DNA of 64,000 nt from contig NZ_CP109598.1 of NCBI RefSeq assembly GCF_036327775.1, positions 6,088,001 through 6,152,000 on the forward strand, read 5' to 3'. This DNA is from Streptomyces sp. NBC_01498. GTDB lineage: Bacteria; Actinomycetota; Actinomycetes; Streptomycetales; Streptomycetaceae. Every line of letters starts with the position of its first letter. Within the stretch, counting starts at the first letter, position 1. The translations under genes and the position numbers were made by a program. Below the pieces are notes generated by a model. It did not search any database and was not told the origin of the DNA. It saw nothing but the letters and a program-made list of their open reading frames with translations. Below, in pieces: positions 34,439-42,215 of this stretch.

Positions 34439-35191
34439 TCAGGTCGGGAAGTTCATCAGCGCCAGCGGGTCGGACGTCGGCTGCGGGGAGCCGCCCGCCG
34501 GTTCCACGGTGATGCCCATGCCCGACGCCTCGCCGACGGCGCCGGCCATCAGCACCGAGTCCGACGTCACGGACGGATCCAGCAGACCCGCGTCCCGCAT
34601 CGTGCCGTCGTCGTTGAACCAGAGCTGGTACACCTTGCCGCCGGGCGGCTTCGGCAGACCCGTCGCGATGAACGCCGCCTTGTCCCGGGCCTTCGACACG
34701 ACCACCGTGCCGGTCGCCCCGTCGGTCAGCCCGCCCGTCCTGATCCTGGCGTCGGGCGCCGCGAGTACGGCGGCCAGCTCCTCGGACCGCTGCTGCGAGG
34801 CGCTCGCCCGCGCACGGGCGTCCTGGGCCTCCTGGTGCTGCCACACCGCGATCCCGCCGAAACCGGCCGCGGCGGCCAGACAGGCGGCGAGCGCGAAGCG
34901 CGACAGCGCGCGGCCCTTCGCACCGCCACCGCCACGGGACTCCCGGGAGACCCTCGGCGGCTCCTGGCGTTCGGCGGCGATCCGCCGCAGCACCCGCTCC
35001 TTCAGCTCCGGCGGCGGGGTCACCGCCACGGCCAGTCCCAACCGGGTGGTGGTGGCGGCCAGTTCACGCACTTCCTGCGCACAGGCCTGACACACCCCCA
35101 AGTGCCGTTCGAACTCGGCGCGTTCGTCGGGAGCCAGGGCGTGCAACGCGTAGGCGCCGGTCAACGTGTGCAGTTCGGCTGTGCTGCTCAT
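34439..35191 (-). CDS. rskA: Anti-sigma-K factor RskA-like membrane protein
   Basis: A 250-residue anti-sigma factor. The cytoplasmic N-terminal domain contains the zinc-binding H-x-x-x-C-x-x-C motif (R-H-L-G-V-C-Q-A-C, about residues 29-37). One membrane helix (F-A-L-A-A-C-L-A-A-A-A-G-F-G-G-I) lies near 100-115. The extracytoplasmic part is the RskA domain (G-K-V-Y-Q-L-W-F-N-D-D-G). It would hold SigK at the membrane until cut by regulated proteolysis; the site-2 protease at 1260 is a possible but unproven second-step protease. The ATG overlaps the sigK stop (ATGA). Confidence 0.92.
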   Translation of the reverse strand: MSSTAELHTLTGAYALHALAPDERAEFERHLGVCQACAQEVRELAATTTRLGLAVAVTPPPELKERVLRRIAAERQEPPRVSRESRGGGGAKGRALSRFALAACLAAAAGFGGIAVWQHQEAQDARARASASQQRSEELAAVLAAPDARIRTGGLTDGATGTVVVSKARDKAAFIATGLPKPPGGKVYQLWFNDDGTMRDAGLLDPSVTSDSVLMAGAVGEASGMGITVEPAGGSPQPTSDPLALMNFPT

Positions 35192-35772
35192 GCGCTCACC
35201 CCCAGGCAGTCGCGCAGCCGGATCAGTCCGTCGCGCAGTCGGGTCTTGACCGTGCCGAGCGGCACGGACAGCAGTTCGGCCACCTCGCGGTAGGCGAGCC
35301 CCTGGTAGTACGCCAGGGTGACCGACTGGCGCTGGAGCTCGGTGAGAGTACGGAGACAGCGCCGTACCTGTTCACGCTCCAGCCGGGATTCCACCTGTTC
35401 GGTGACCTCGTCGAAGGCCGGTGTCCGGTCCAGCAGCGCCGCCCGGTGCTCGCGGTCGCTGGACGCCTGGGCCGAACGGACCCGGTCCACCGCGCGCCGG
35501 TGCGCCAGGGTCAGCACCCAGGTCATGCCGCTGCCGCGGGACGCCTGGTAGCGGGGCGCGCTGCGCCAGACCTCCAGCAGGACCTCCTGGGTCACCTCCT
35601 CCGACTGGGCGGGATCGCGCAGGACGGAGCGGACGAGCCCGAGTACGGGGCCCGAGACCAGGTCGTACACCCGGGCGAACGCCTCCTGGTCGCCCCTGGC
35701 CACCTGGCCCAGCAATTCCTGAAGGTCGGGCCCGGCAGAAGCGGGGCCGCCGATATGCACGGCTTGTTTCAC
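35188..35772 (-). CDS. sigK: ECF sigma factor SigK-like
   Basis: A 194-residue ECF sigma factor. Region 2 includes F-A-R-V-Y-D-L-V-S-G-P-V and A-Q-S-E-E-V-T-Q-E-V-L-L-E-V-W; region 4 includes L-T-E-L-Q-R-Q-S-V-T-L-A-Y-Y-Q-G-L-A-Y-R-E-V-A. I chose GTG 35772 because GGAGGAACA lies about 9 nt upstream; the frame is open further but without support. Its SigK identity rests on the RskA partner, the sequence of region 4 and the neighbouring genes. A promoter resembling those of its presumed targets lies at 35838-35865, suggesting autoregulation. Confidence 0.9.
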   Translation of the reverse strand: MKQAVHIGGPASAGPDLQELLGQVARGDQEAFARVYDLVSGPVLGLVRSVLRDPAQSEEVTQEVLLEVWRSAPRYQASRGSGMTWVLTLAHRRAVDRVRSAQASSDREHRAALLDRTPAFDEVTEQVESRLEREQVRRCLRTLTELQRQSVTLAYYQGLAYREVAELLSVPLGTVKTRLRDGLIRLRDCLGVSA

Positions 35773-35837
35773 GCGGCTGTTCCTCCACGGTGCGGACGGG
35801 CGGGCCGTCCGGACGCGGCGGACGGTTTCACGTGTGT

Positions 35838-35865
35838 GTTCGGAGCCGGTCCCGCATCGGATTGG
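35838..35865 (-). promoter_or_regulatory. SigK-like autoregulatory promoter of sigK-rskA
   Basis: On the minus strand CCAATCC (35865-35859), 16 nt, CGAAC (35842-35838), about 65 nt before the sigK GTG. It shares the -35 exactly with the two promoters near 28.4 kb; the -10 differs in its last base. Confidence 0.55.
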
Positions 35866-35876
35866 TCCGGTTGTTC

Positions 35877-35936
35877 GCCGGTCGCCCGTGCGGCGGACGC
35901 CCGTGCGCCGGTCACCCGTCCCCGGTCGCCCGTGCG
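35877..35936. repeat. Degenerate tandem repeat upstream of sigK
   Basis: Four imperfect 14-16-nt units related to CCGGTCGCCCGTGCG lie end to end just upstream of the sigK promoter. The rest of the 393-nt gap 35773-36165 holds the sigK leader, the promoter and a terminator; no gene is visible. Confidence 0.5.
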
Positions 35937-36104
35937 AGGGATGCCGTGCCCCGCCAACGTACTCCGCGCACCGCACCCGGTGGGGCGGGACGGGCACCGC
36001 CGCACGCGGCGGCCGTACGGCCCGTACAGGACGCCCGGCCGTTCGACGGCCCGCGTACCGCACCCGGCGGCGGACGGGATCCGCCCCCGACCCCGCACAG
36101 CACG

Positions 36105-36144
36105 CGACCGCCGGACGGGGTGGGCTGATCCCGTCCGGCGGTCG
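36105..36144 (-). terminator. Terminator of the siderophore-interacting protein gene
   Basis: A perfect 15-bp stem (36105-36119 with 36130-36144) with a 10-nt loop lies 22 nt beyond the stop of the minus-strand gene. Confidence 0.82.
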
Positions 36145-36165
36145 AGGGCGTGTACGGCCCGGGGC

Positions 36166-37011
36166 TCAGGCCGCCGGACTCTCCTGCTCGCGCTCCACCT
36201 GCTCGTTCCACTCGCGCTTGACCGCGCGCCACGCCTCGTCGTTCTGGCCCAGCCGCCAGTAGCCCGAGATGGACAGCCGCTCGCGCGGGATCGCGCGGTC
36301 CTGCCGCAGATGGCGGCGCAGCTCCTTCACGAACCCGGCCTCGCCGTGCACGAAGGCGTGCACGTCACCGGGTGGGAACTCCAGCGCCCGCACGGCCGTG
36401 ACCAGCGCCGCGCCGAACGGGCGCTCCCCGCGGTGCAGCCAGACGATGTCGGCGCCGGGCGGAGCGGCGATCTTCAGCTCCTCGTCCGGGCCCTCGACCT
36501 CCAGGAGGACCACCATCCGGGCGCCCTCCGGGGCCCGCTCCACGGAAGCGGCTATCGCGGGCAGCGCGCTCTCGTCCCCCACGAGCAGATGCCAGTCGGC
36601 CGCCGGGTCCGGGGTGTACGACCCGCCGGGCCCCAGGAACCGCACCGTCTCACCGGGCTGGACGGCAGCCGCCCAGGGGCCGGCCAGGCCCTCGGAGCCG
36701 TGCACGACGAAGTCGATCGTCATCTCGCCGGCGGCCCGGTTCCACTCGCGCACCGTGTACGTACGGGAGGTGGGCCACTGCTCACGCGGCAGCTCCGCGC
36801 GGATCCGGTCCAGGTCGAACGGCTCCGCATAGCTCACCCCCTCCGGGGCGAACAGCAGCTTCACGTAGTGGTCGGTGAACTCGTCCGCGTCCAGCCCGGC
36901 GGCTCCGTCGCCGCCGAGGACCAGGCGCACCATGTGCGGTGTGATCCGCCGGGTGCTCACCACGCGTGCCTCGCGGACCTTCGGTGACGTACGTGTCTGC
37001 TGTGCTGCCAC
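36166..37011 (-). CDS. Siderophore-interacting protein (FAD-linked ferric reductase)
   Basis: A 281-residue protein of the ViuB/SIP family that reduces Fe(III)-siderophores in the cytoplasm. The FAD-binding motif is T-S-R-T-Y-T-V-R-E-W, followed by G-P-W-A-A-A-V-Q-P-G and the SIP C-terminal domain with V-H-A-F-V-H-G-E-A-G-F-V and L-S-I-S-G-Y-W-R-L-G. The GTG at 37011 has GGGGAGA upstream. An iron box 50 nt before the start implies repression by DmdR1/IdeR when iron is sufficient. Confidence 0.94.
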   Translation of the reverse strand: MAAQQTRTSPKVREARVVSTRRITPHMVRLVLGGDGAAGLDADEFTDHYVKLLFAPEGVSYAEPFDLDRIRAELPREQWPTSRTYTVREWNRAAGEMTIDFVVHGSEGLAGPWAAAVQPGETVRFLGPGGSYTPDPAADWHLLVGDESALPAIAASVERAPEGARMVVLLEVEGPDEELKIAAPPGADIVWLHRGERPFGAALVTAVRALEFPPGDVHAFVHGEAGFVKELRRHLRQDRAIPRERLSISGYWRLGQNDEAWRAVKREWNEQVEREQESPAA

Positions 37012-37060
37012 GGCGGTCTCCCCTGACTGGTATGGGCGCCCCTCGACGCGCGGGAGTTGC

Positions 37061-37079
37061 TTAGGTTTACCTAACCTAA
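37061..37079 (-). promoter_or_regulatory. DmdR/IdeR-type iron box
   Basis: On the minus strand TTAGGTTAGGTAAACCTAA is a 19-nt near-palindrome matching the consensus TTAGGTTAGGCTAACCTAA at 17 of 19 positions. It lies 50 nt upstream of the siderophore-interacting protein start. Confidence 0.85.
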
Positions 37080-37162
37080 CACTCCGCCGCCGGGGTTACC
37101 TCCGGTCCGGCTCCCGGTGGACACTCCCGTCCCTCCAGCCTCCGCCGTGACGCCCCGAGCCG

Positions 37163-38083
37163 CTACTTCCCGAGCGTGACGAGCAGCCGGTGCAGCGCGT
37201 TGTTGAGCCCCCAGCGGGAGGCCAGCGCCTCCAGGGTCTCCGGATCGAGCGGCTCGGCGGGCAGCGCCGGATCGAAGGCGGGCAGCGGGACGTCCCCGGC
37301 GACCCGCACCACCGTCGGCGCGACCGCCAGATAGGCCCGCGACTCGTCAAGCCGCTTGCGCTGCGAGGGCGTCAGCGCGGAACGGGGGTCGTCGACGGCC
37401 GCCATGATCCCCGCCAGGTCGCCGTACGCGTCGATCAGCTTCGCGGCCGTCTTCTCACCGATCCCCGGCACCCCGGGGAGCCCGTCGCTCGGGTCGCCGC
37501 GCAGCAGCGCCAGATCCACATAACCGGGCCCGTCCACCCCGTACTTCCCGCGCAGCCACGCCTCGTCCGTCACCTGGAGCGAGCCGACACCCTTCAGCGG
37601 ATACAGCACCCGCACCCCGCGCGCGTCGTCCACCAGCTGATACAGATCCCGGTCGCCCGTGATGATGTCCACCGGCCCGGACGCGCGGGCCGTGAGGGTG
37701 CCGATCACATCGTCCGCCTCGTACCCCGCGACGCCCACGCGGGCGATGCCCAGCGCGTCCAGCACCGCCTCGATGACCGGCACCTGCGGCGCGAGCGTGT
37801 CGGGCGTCTCCTCCTCGTCCGGCCCCTCCGGCGTCTCGACCGCCACCCGGTGCGCCTTGTACGACGGGATCAGATCCACCCGCCACTGGGGCCGCCAGTC
37901 CGCGTCCCAGCAGGCCACGAGATCGTCCGGCCGGTGGTCCTGGACGAGCCGGGCGATGAAGTCGAGCAGCCCCCGCACCGCGTTCACGGGCGTACCGTCG
38001 GGGGCCCGCACCGAGTCGGGGACGCCGAAATAGGCGCGGAAGTAGAGGGAGGCGGTGTCGAGGAGCATCAGGCGTCGCGTCAC
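37163..38083 (-). CDS. 5'-3' exonuclease (Pol I N-terminal/FEN-like)
   Basis: A 306-residue stand-alone flap/5' nuclease. The metal-binding acidic residues appear in M-L-L-D-T-A-S-L-Y-F-R, C-W-D-A-D-W-R-P-Q-W-R, Y-E-A-D-D-V-I-G-T-L and I-T-G-D-R-D-L-Y-Q-L. The helix-3-turn-helix DNA-binding motif is D-G-L-P-G-V-P-G-I-G-E-K-T-A. It should remove RNA primers and flaps in replication and repair. I chose GTG 38083 because a PafBC-type promoter ends 6 nt upstream, making a leaderless transcript; the longer open frame is unsupported. No hairpin was seen after its stop. Confidence 0.93.
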   Translation of the reverse strand: MTRRLMLLDTASLYFRAYFGVPDSVRAPDGTPVNAVRGLLDFIARLVQDHRPDDLVACWDADWRPQWRVDLIPSYKAHRVAVETPEGPDEEETPDTLAPQVPVIEAVLDALGIARVGVAGYEADDVIGTLTARASGPVDIITGDRDLYQLVDDARGVRVLYPLKGVGSLQVTDEAWLRGKYGVDGPGYVDLALLRGDPSDGLPGVPGIGEKTAAKLIDAYGDLAGIMAAVDDPRSALTPSQRKRLDESRAYLAVAPTVVRVAGDVPLPAFDPALPAEPLDPETLEALASRWGLNNALHRLLVTLGK

Positions 38084-38089
38084 ACCCCG

Positions 38090-38112
38090 ATGATGCCCCA
38101 CGGCACTGACAA
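38090..38112 (-). promoter_or_regulatory. PafBC/RecA-NDp promoter for the 5'-3' exonuclease
   Basis: On the minus strand TTGTCAGTG (38112-38104), exactly 8 nt, CATCAT (38095-38090), then 6 nt to the GTG start. The upstream 9-mer is a perfect match to TTGTCRGTG; the -10 departs from TANNNT only in its first base. The rest of the 309-nt gap 38084-38392 contains a C-rich run near 38150 and no gene. Confidence 0.65.
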
Positions 38113-38392
38113 CGGCCGCCGACGTGCGCACCGGCCGCGCACCCGCCCCCGTCCCCCCCCGTCTCCCCGTTCCCCGATGCTCGTCCCCTCGCCCCTCCGG
38201 TCCGTGACCGCGCGCGGTCGGTGCCCGGCGGCGTACGTTGGAGGGTGGCGCTACGTGGCAGTAACCGGAGCGTCCCCGCCGTGTCCGCCCGCCTGTTCGT
38301 ACCGGAGGCGGATCGGCGGCGGGTGGGGCGGACCGCCCTTGCGAGGCCGTCAACTCTGAGAGGATGACGGCCCGGCCGGAGGGAGCCCAGAC

Positions 38393-38941
38393 ATGGACGA
38401 CAAGGAAGCGCTCAGGGTGGGCGCCGCCGTCCGAAGGCGGCGCAGGTCCCTGGGGCTGACGCTGGCGGCCGTCGCCGACCGCAGCGGACTGTCCGTACCG
38501 TTCCTCAGCCAGATCGAGAACGAACGCGCCCGGCCCAGCGCCCGCTCGCTGGAGCGGGTGGCCGGCGCACTGGAGACCAGCACGGCCGCGCTGCACGCCG
38601 CGGCCGACTCGGCACGCACCGTCGACGTCGTACGGGCCGGGGACGGCGCTCCCGGGGTGCGCCGGGTGGCCCGCGGCGGACACCAGCTGCACGCCAAGGA
38701 GTACACCGGCGAACTGGACACCGGGCGCGAGTACCAGCACCGCAACGACGAGGTCATGTACATCGCCGACGGGTCGGTGGAGGTCGAGGCCGAGGGCTGC
38801 GCCTACCGCCTGGAGCGGGGCGACACCCTGTACCTCTCCGGGGGAGTCCGGCACCGCTGGCGGGCCACCGAGCCCGGCACCCGCATCCTGGTCGTCGCCG
38901 TCGCCGAGCAGATCGACGCGACGTACGACACCCGCCGCTGA
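38393..38941 (+). CDS. XRE-family regulator with cupin domain
   Basis: A 182-residue protein. Residues about 9-64 are a lambda-repressor-type helix-turn-helix (L-T-L-A-A-V-A-D-R-S-G-L-S-V-P-F-L-S-Q-I-E). Residues about 100-178 are a cupin fold (Y-Q-H-R-N-D-E-V-M-Y-I-A-D-G-S-V and L-E-R-G-D-T-L-Y-L) that binds a small effector. The ATG at 38393 follows GGAGGGAG. The next gene starts 11 nt after its stop, so the two are probably cotranscribed. Regulated genes unknown. Confidence 0.92.
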   Translation: MDDKEALRVGAAVRRRRRSLGLTLAAVADRSGLSVPFLSQIENERARPSARSLERVAGALETSTAALHAAADSARTVDVVRAGDGAPGVRRVARGGHQLHAKEYTGELDTGREYQHRNDEVMYIADGSVEVEAEGCAYRLERGDTLYLSGGVRHRWRATEPGTRILVVAVAEQIDATYDTRR

Positions 38942-38952
38942 GCGCCTCCGCC

Positions 38953-39735
38953 ATGACCACCGGGAACAGCGTGCCGAGGGCGAGCGTGCCGCCGGGGCCG
39001 CTGTCTGCGGCGGGTCCGCGCGGCCCCCGTGTGGTGTCGCTCGTCCCCTCGCTCACCGAGGCCGTCGCGGTCAGCGCGCCGGGCCTGCTGGTCGGCGCGA
39101 CCGACTGGTGCACCCACCCCGCCGGCCTCGGCGTCGCGCGCGTCGGCGGCACCAAGAACCCCGACGTCGCCGCGATCGTCGCGCTGCGCCCCGATCTCGT
39201 GGTCGCCAACGAGGAGGAGAACCGCGCGCCTGACCTGGCCGCGCTGCGCGCCGCGGGCATCGAGGTCCTGGTGACCGAGGTGCGCGACCTCGACCAGGCG
39301 TTCGCCGAACTGGAACGGATGCTGGTGACCGGGTGCGGGCTCGCGGTGCCGCGCTGGCTGGAGGAGGCCCGCGACGCGTGGGCGGCGGTGCCGCCTCCGT
39401 ACGGAGAGGGGCGCCGGGCGGTCGTACCGATCTGGCGCAGGCCCTGGATGGTGCTCGGCCGGGACACCTTCGCCGGGGACCTGCTGGCCCGGCTCGGGGT
39501 GCGCAACGTCTACGCCGACCGGGCCGAGCGCTATCCGCGGGTCCCGCTGGAGGAACTGCGGGCCTGCGGGGCCGATCTGGTGGTGCTGCCCGACGAGCCG
39601 TACCGCTTCACCGCCGACGACGGGCCCGAGGCGTTCCCCGGGCTGCCGGCGGCGCTGGTCGACGGGCGGTTCCTCACCTGGTACGGGCCGTCGCTGGCCG
39701 GGGCGCCGGCGGTGCTGCGGGCAGCGCTCCGCTGA
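38953..39735 (+). CDS. BtuF-like helical-backbone metal receptor, without signal peptide
   Basis: A 260-residue protein with the TroA/BtuF fold: R-V-V-S-L-V-P-S-L-T-E-A-V near the N-terminus, V-G-A-T-D-W-C-T-H-P, and L-R-P-D-L-V-V-A-N-E-E-E-N-R. Binding proteins of this fold usually carry vitamin B12 or ferric chelates to an ABC transporter. Here there is no signal peptide or lipobox and no transporter nearby, so a cytoplasmic role is likely. Its 3' end overlaps the convergent transporter gene by 62 nt. Confidence 0.85.
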   Translation: MTTGNSVPRASVPPGPLSAAGPRGPRVVSLVPSLTEAVAVSAPGLLVGATDWCTHPAGLGVARVGGTKNPDVAAIVALRPDLVVANEEENRAPDLAALRAAGIEVLVTEVRDLDQAFAELERMLVTGCGLAVPRWLEEARDAWAAVPPPYGEGRRAVVPIWRRPWMVLGRDTFAGDLLARLGVRNVYADRAERYPRVPLEELRACGADLVVLPDEPYRFTADDGPEAFPGLPAALVDGRFLTWYGPSLAGAPAVLRAALR

Positions 39736-40864
39736 CCAGGCCGTGCGCGGTACGGGCCCAGACGACCGCCCAGGCGGCGGTCAGGAGCACGAAGAGGCCC
39801 ACCGCCAGCCCGTCCAGGGCGGCCCAGCCGGTGGCACGGGCCAGCCCGGCGGCGCCGGTCACGCAGGTACCGACGGGGAACGTGAACGCCCACCAGGTGA
39901 GCGAGAACGGCATCCCGCGCCGCAGGGCGCGCACGGTCGCCGCGGCGGCGAGGGCCAGCCACAGCAGGGCGAAGCCGAGGACCGGGAGGCCGTACAGCAC
40001 CGCGAACCCCGCCGGGGCGGAGACGGGCGGGGACACCGTGCCGAGCGCGCCGGAGGCCGCGTGGGCGAGATGGCCGGCCGCCGTCGTGGACTGCCCGAGC
40101 GGGCCGAGGACGAGGAGCAGCGCCGGGGTCAGGGCGAGCGGCAGCGGCCCGTACCGCACCAGCCTGCGGAAGATCAGCGGAAGCAGGGTGAGTGTCGCCG
40201 ACAGGCCGAGGGCGAACAGGGCGCAGCAGACCGTCAGCAGCGCCTGCCGCCCCTGTCCGGCGGGCAGATGCGGGATCAGCGCGGGGCCCAGCGCCGCCGA
40301 CACGAGGGGCGGCACGACCGCCAGCAGCCAGACCGGGGAGGCGTCGGCGGGCCGTACCCGGCGGCGTACCACCATCAGGCACGGGACGCCCACGGCCGTC
40401 ACCAGACCGGCGAGGGTGCCGGCGGTGAACAGCGCGGCGGCCACGGCCACGGCCGCGCCCCCGCCGATCACCGGCCCGCCCACGGCGAGGGTGGCGCCGC
40501 CGACCGAGAGCAGCGCCATGGCCAGGCATCCGTAGAAGGGCGCCACGGCGGGGTCGAGAAGGTGGGCGCGGGCCTGGTCGCGGTGGTGGATCCAGTGCCC
40601 GGCGCGGGCCGCCGACACGGCCGCCAGCATCAGTGCCGACAGGATCCACACCGCGACGAAGAAGGAGCGGGCCACGGGGGCGGGCGGCGTGGACCAGGGG
40701 AGCGCGGAGCCCGATATCGCGACGATCGCGGTGCCCATGACGCTCGCGTACCAGTTGGGTCCGACATGGCGCAGGGCGGGGAAGCGCCGGGGGTGGGGCA
40801 CGGCGGGTGGTGCGGCGGGCGCCGGGGGTGGTGGCGCCGACACGGTGGGGGCGGGGGTGGGCAT
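39674..40864 (-). CDS. TDT-family (tellurite-resistance/dicarboxylate) transporter
   Basis: A 396-residue membrane protein with about ten hydrophobic helices after a Pro-rich cytoplasmic N-terminus. V-G-P-N-W-Y-A-S-V-M-G-T-A-I-V starts the first helix, and the C-terminal W-W-A-F-T-F-P-V-G-T resembles TehA/Mae1/Ssu1 members, which move anions such as malate, sulfite or chloride. The ATG at 40864 has GGAGAG upstream. It is divergent from a LysR-type gene with an inverted repeat in the gap, so LysR control is likely. It ends inside the 3' end of the convergent metal-receptor gene. Confidence 0.9.
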   Translation of the reverse strand: MPTPAPTVSAPPPPAPAAPPAVPHPRRFPALRHVGPNWYASVMGTAIVAISGSALPWSTPPAPVARSFFVAVWILSALMLAAVSAARAGHWIHHRDQARAHLLDPAVAPFYGCLAMALLSVGGATLAVGGPVIGGGAAVAVAAALFTAGTLAGLVTAVGVPCLMVVRRRVRPADASPVWLLAVVPPLVSAALGPALIPHLPAGQGRQALLTVCCALFALGLSATLTLLPLIFRRLVRYGPLPLALTPALLLVLGPLGQSTTAAGHLAHAASGALGTVSPPVSAPAGFAVLYGLPVLGFALLWLALAAAATVRALRRGMPFSLTWWAFTFPVGTCVTGAAGLARATGWAALDGLAVGLFVLLTAAWAVVWARTAHGLVSGALPAAPPAPRPATARTR

Positions 40865-40910
40865 GGTCGTACTCTCCTGGCTCGGCATCCTCCCCACCAG
40901 GCCCTTAGGT

Positions 40911-40928
40911 GTTATGAGGCCATAACCT
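40911..40928 (+). promoter_or_regulatory. LysR operator overlapping the -10 of its leaderless gene
   Basis: GTTATG-AGGC-CATAAC (40911-40926) is a perfect dyad. The -10 box TAACCT (40923-40928) begins inside its right arm and ends 6 nt before the LysR ATG. The layout suggests that the regulator represses itself while controlling the divergent transporter. Confidence 0.6.
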
Positions 40929-40934
40929 GAACGT

Positions 40935-41858
40935 ATGACCGATGAGCCGCTGTCGCCGACCCTCGCCCACCGGGTGCCCGAGCTCGGCGCGCTGGAACTG
41001 CTCATCGCGGTCGCCCGGCACGGCAGCATGGGCGGCGCCGCCCGTGAACTCGGCATCAGCCAGCCCGCCGCCAGCAGCCGGATCCGGTCGGTCGAGCGCC
41101 AACTCGGCGTCAGCCTCTTCGACCGCTCGCCCAGCGGCTCCCGCCCGACCGACGCGGGCGTCCTCGTCACCGACTGGGCGCGGCGGATCATGGAGGCGGC
41201 GGAGGCGTTCGACGCGGGGGCACAGGCGCTGCGCGACCGCCGTGACTCACGGCTGCGGGTGGCCGCCAGCATGACCATCGCCGAGTATCTGCTGCCCGGC
41301 TGGCTCATCGCCCTGCGCGCGGCCCGGCCGGAGACGGCCGTCTCGCTGCTGGCCGGCAACTCGGGCGCCGTCGCCGCGCGGCTGCTCGGCGGCGAGGCGG
41401 ACCTCGGTTTCGTGGAGGGACTCGACGTGCCCGGCGGACTGGACGGCACGGTGATCGGCCGCGACCGGCTCGTGGTGGTGGTCGCCCCGGCGCACCCGTG
41501 GAGCGGACGGCGTACGCCACTGACACCCGCCGAACTGGCGTCCGCTCCGCTGATCCTCCGTGAGCGGGGCTCGGGCACCCGCCAGGTGCTCGACGCGGCG
41601 CTCGCCTCCTACGGAGGTCTCGCCGAACCGCTCCTCGAACTCTCCTCCACGACGGCGGTCAAGGCCGCGGTGGTGAGCGGCGCGGGGCCCACGGTGCTCA
41701 GCGAACTCGCCGTGCGGGAGGAGCTGGTGTCCCGCCGTCTTACGGAGGTACGGGTGGCGGGCATCGCGCTGGGCCGGGAACTGCGCGCGGTGTGGCCGGC
41801 GGGCCACCGCCCGACCGGCCCGGCCCGCGACCTGCTGTCCCTGACGCGCACGGCGTAG
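40935..41858 (+). CDS. LysR-family transcriptional regulator
   Basis: A 307-residue regulator. The winged helix spans about residues 18-77 (A-L-E-L-L-I-A-V-A-R-H-G-S-M-G-G-A-A and G-I-S-Q-P-A-A-S-S-R-I); the rest is the periplasmic-binding-like effector domain. It probably senses an anion or metabolite moved by the divergent TDT transporter. The ATG follows a -10 box by 6 nt without a Shine-Dalgarno, so it is probably leaderless. It is followed by a 357-nt gene-free stretch. Confidence 0.93.
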   Translation: MTDEPLSPTLAHRVPELGALELLIAVARHGSMGGAARELGISQPAASSRIRSVERQLGVSLFDRSPSGSRPTDAGVLVTDWARRIMEAAEAFDAGAQALRDRRDSRLRVAASMTIAEYLLPGWLIALRAARPETAVSLLAGNSGAVAARLLGGEADLGFVEGLDVPGGLDGTVIGRDRLVVVVAPAHPWSGRRTPLTPAELASAPLILRERGSGTRQVLDAALASYGGLAEPLLELSSTTAVKAAVVSGAGPTVLSELAVREELVSRRLTEVRVAGIALGRELRAVWPAGHRPTGPARDLLSLTRTA

Positions 41859-41888
41859 CGGGGAGGCGGCACCCCATGCGGGCGGGGC

Positions 41889-41976
41889 GGCACCCGTACG
41901 GGCGGGCGCCCGGGGCTGGACTGCGTCGTTCTCGCCGTCGATCAGGGCGTGGCACCCGTACGGGCGGGCGCCCGGG
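41889..41976. repeat. 26-bp direct repeats downstream of the LysR gene
   Basis: A 26-nt block that begins GGCACCCGTACGGG occurs at 41889-41914 and again at 41951-41976, 62 nt apart. A decayed version lies just before the first copy. Each copy contains the palindrome CCCGTACGGG. The rest of the gap 41859-42215 shows no gene. Confidence 0.65.
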
Positions 41977-42215
41977 ACGCTTGGGCTGTCGACGGTCGCC
42001 CGTGCTCGGCCCACCCGTTCCTCGCGGACCCGTGCGCGCTCTCCTTTTCGCCGGCGGCGCGCCGTTCGGCTCACCCGCCGGGATCGCGGCCACCCCCTGG
42101 GGTGTCCCCGTCGGGGCCGGGCAGCGGGCCGCCTCCCGCCGTCGCTGGGAAGGCACCCGCACGCGCGGCCCCCGGCACGGTCGGTCCCCCGTCAGGCCCG
42201 GGGGTCAGACGGCGG

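Noticed and set aside
38150..38180. Poly-C run upstream of the exonuclease as a phase-variation tract
   Set aside because: The C run is only about 8 nt, lies upstream of the promoter element and is broken by other bases; ordinary high-GC composition explains it.
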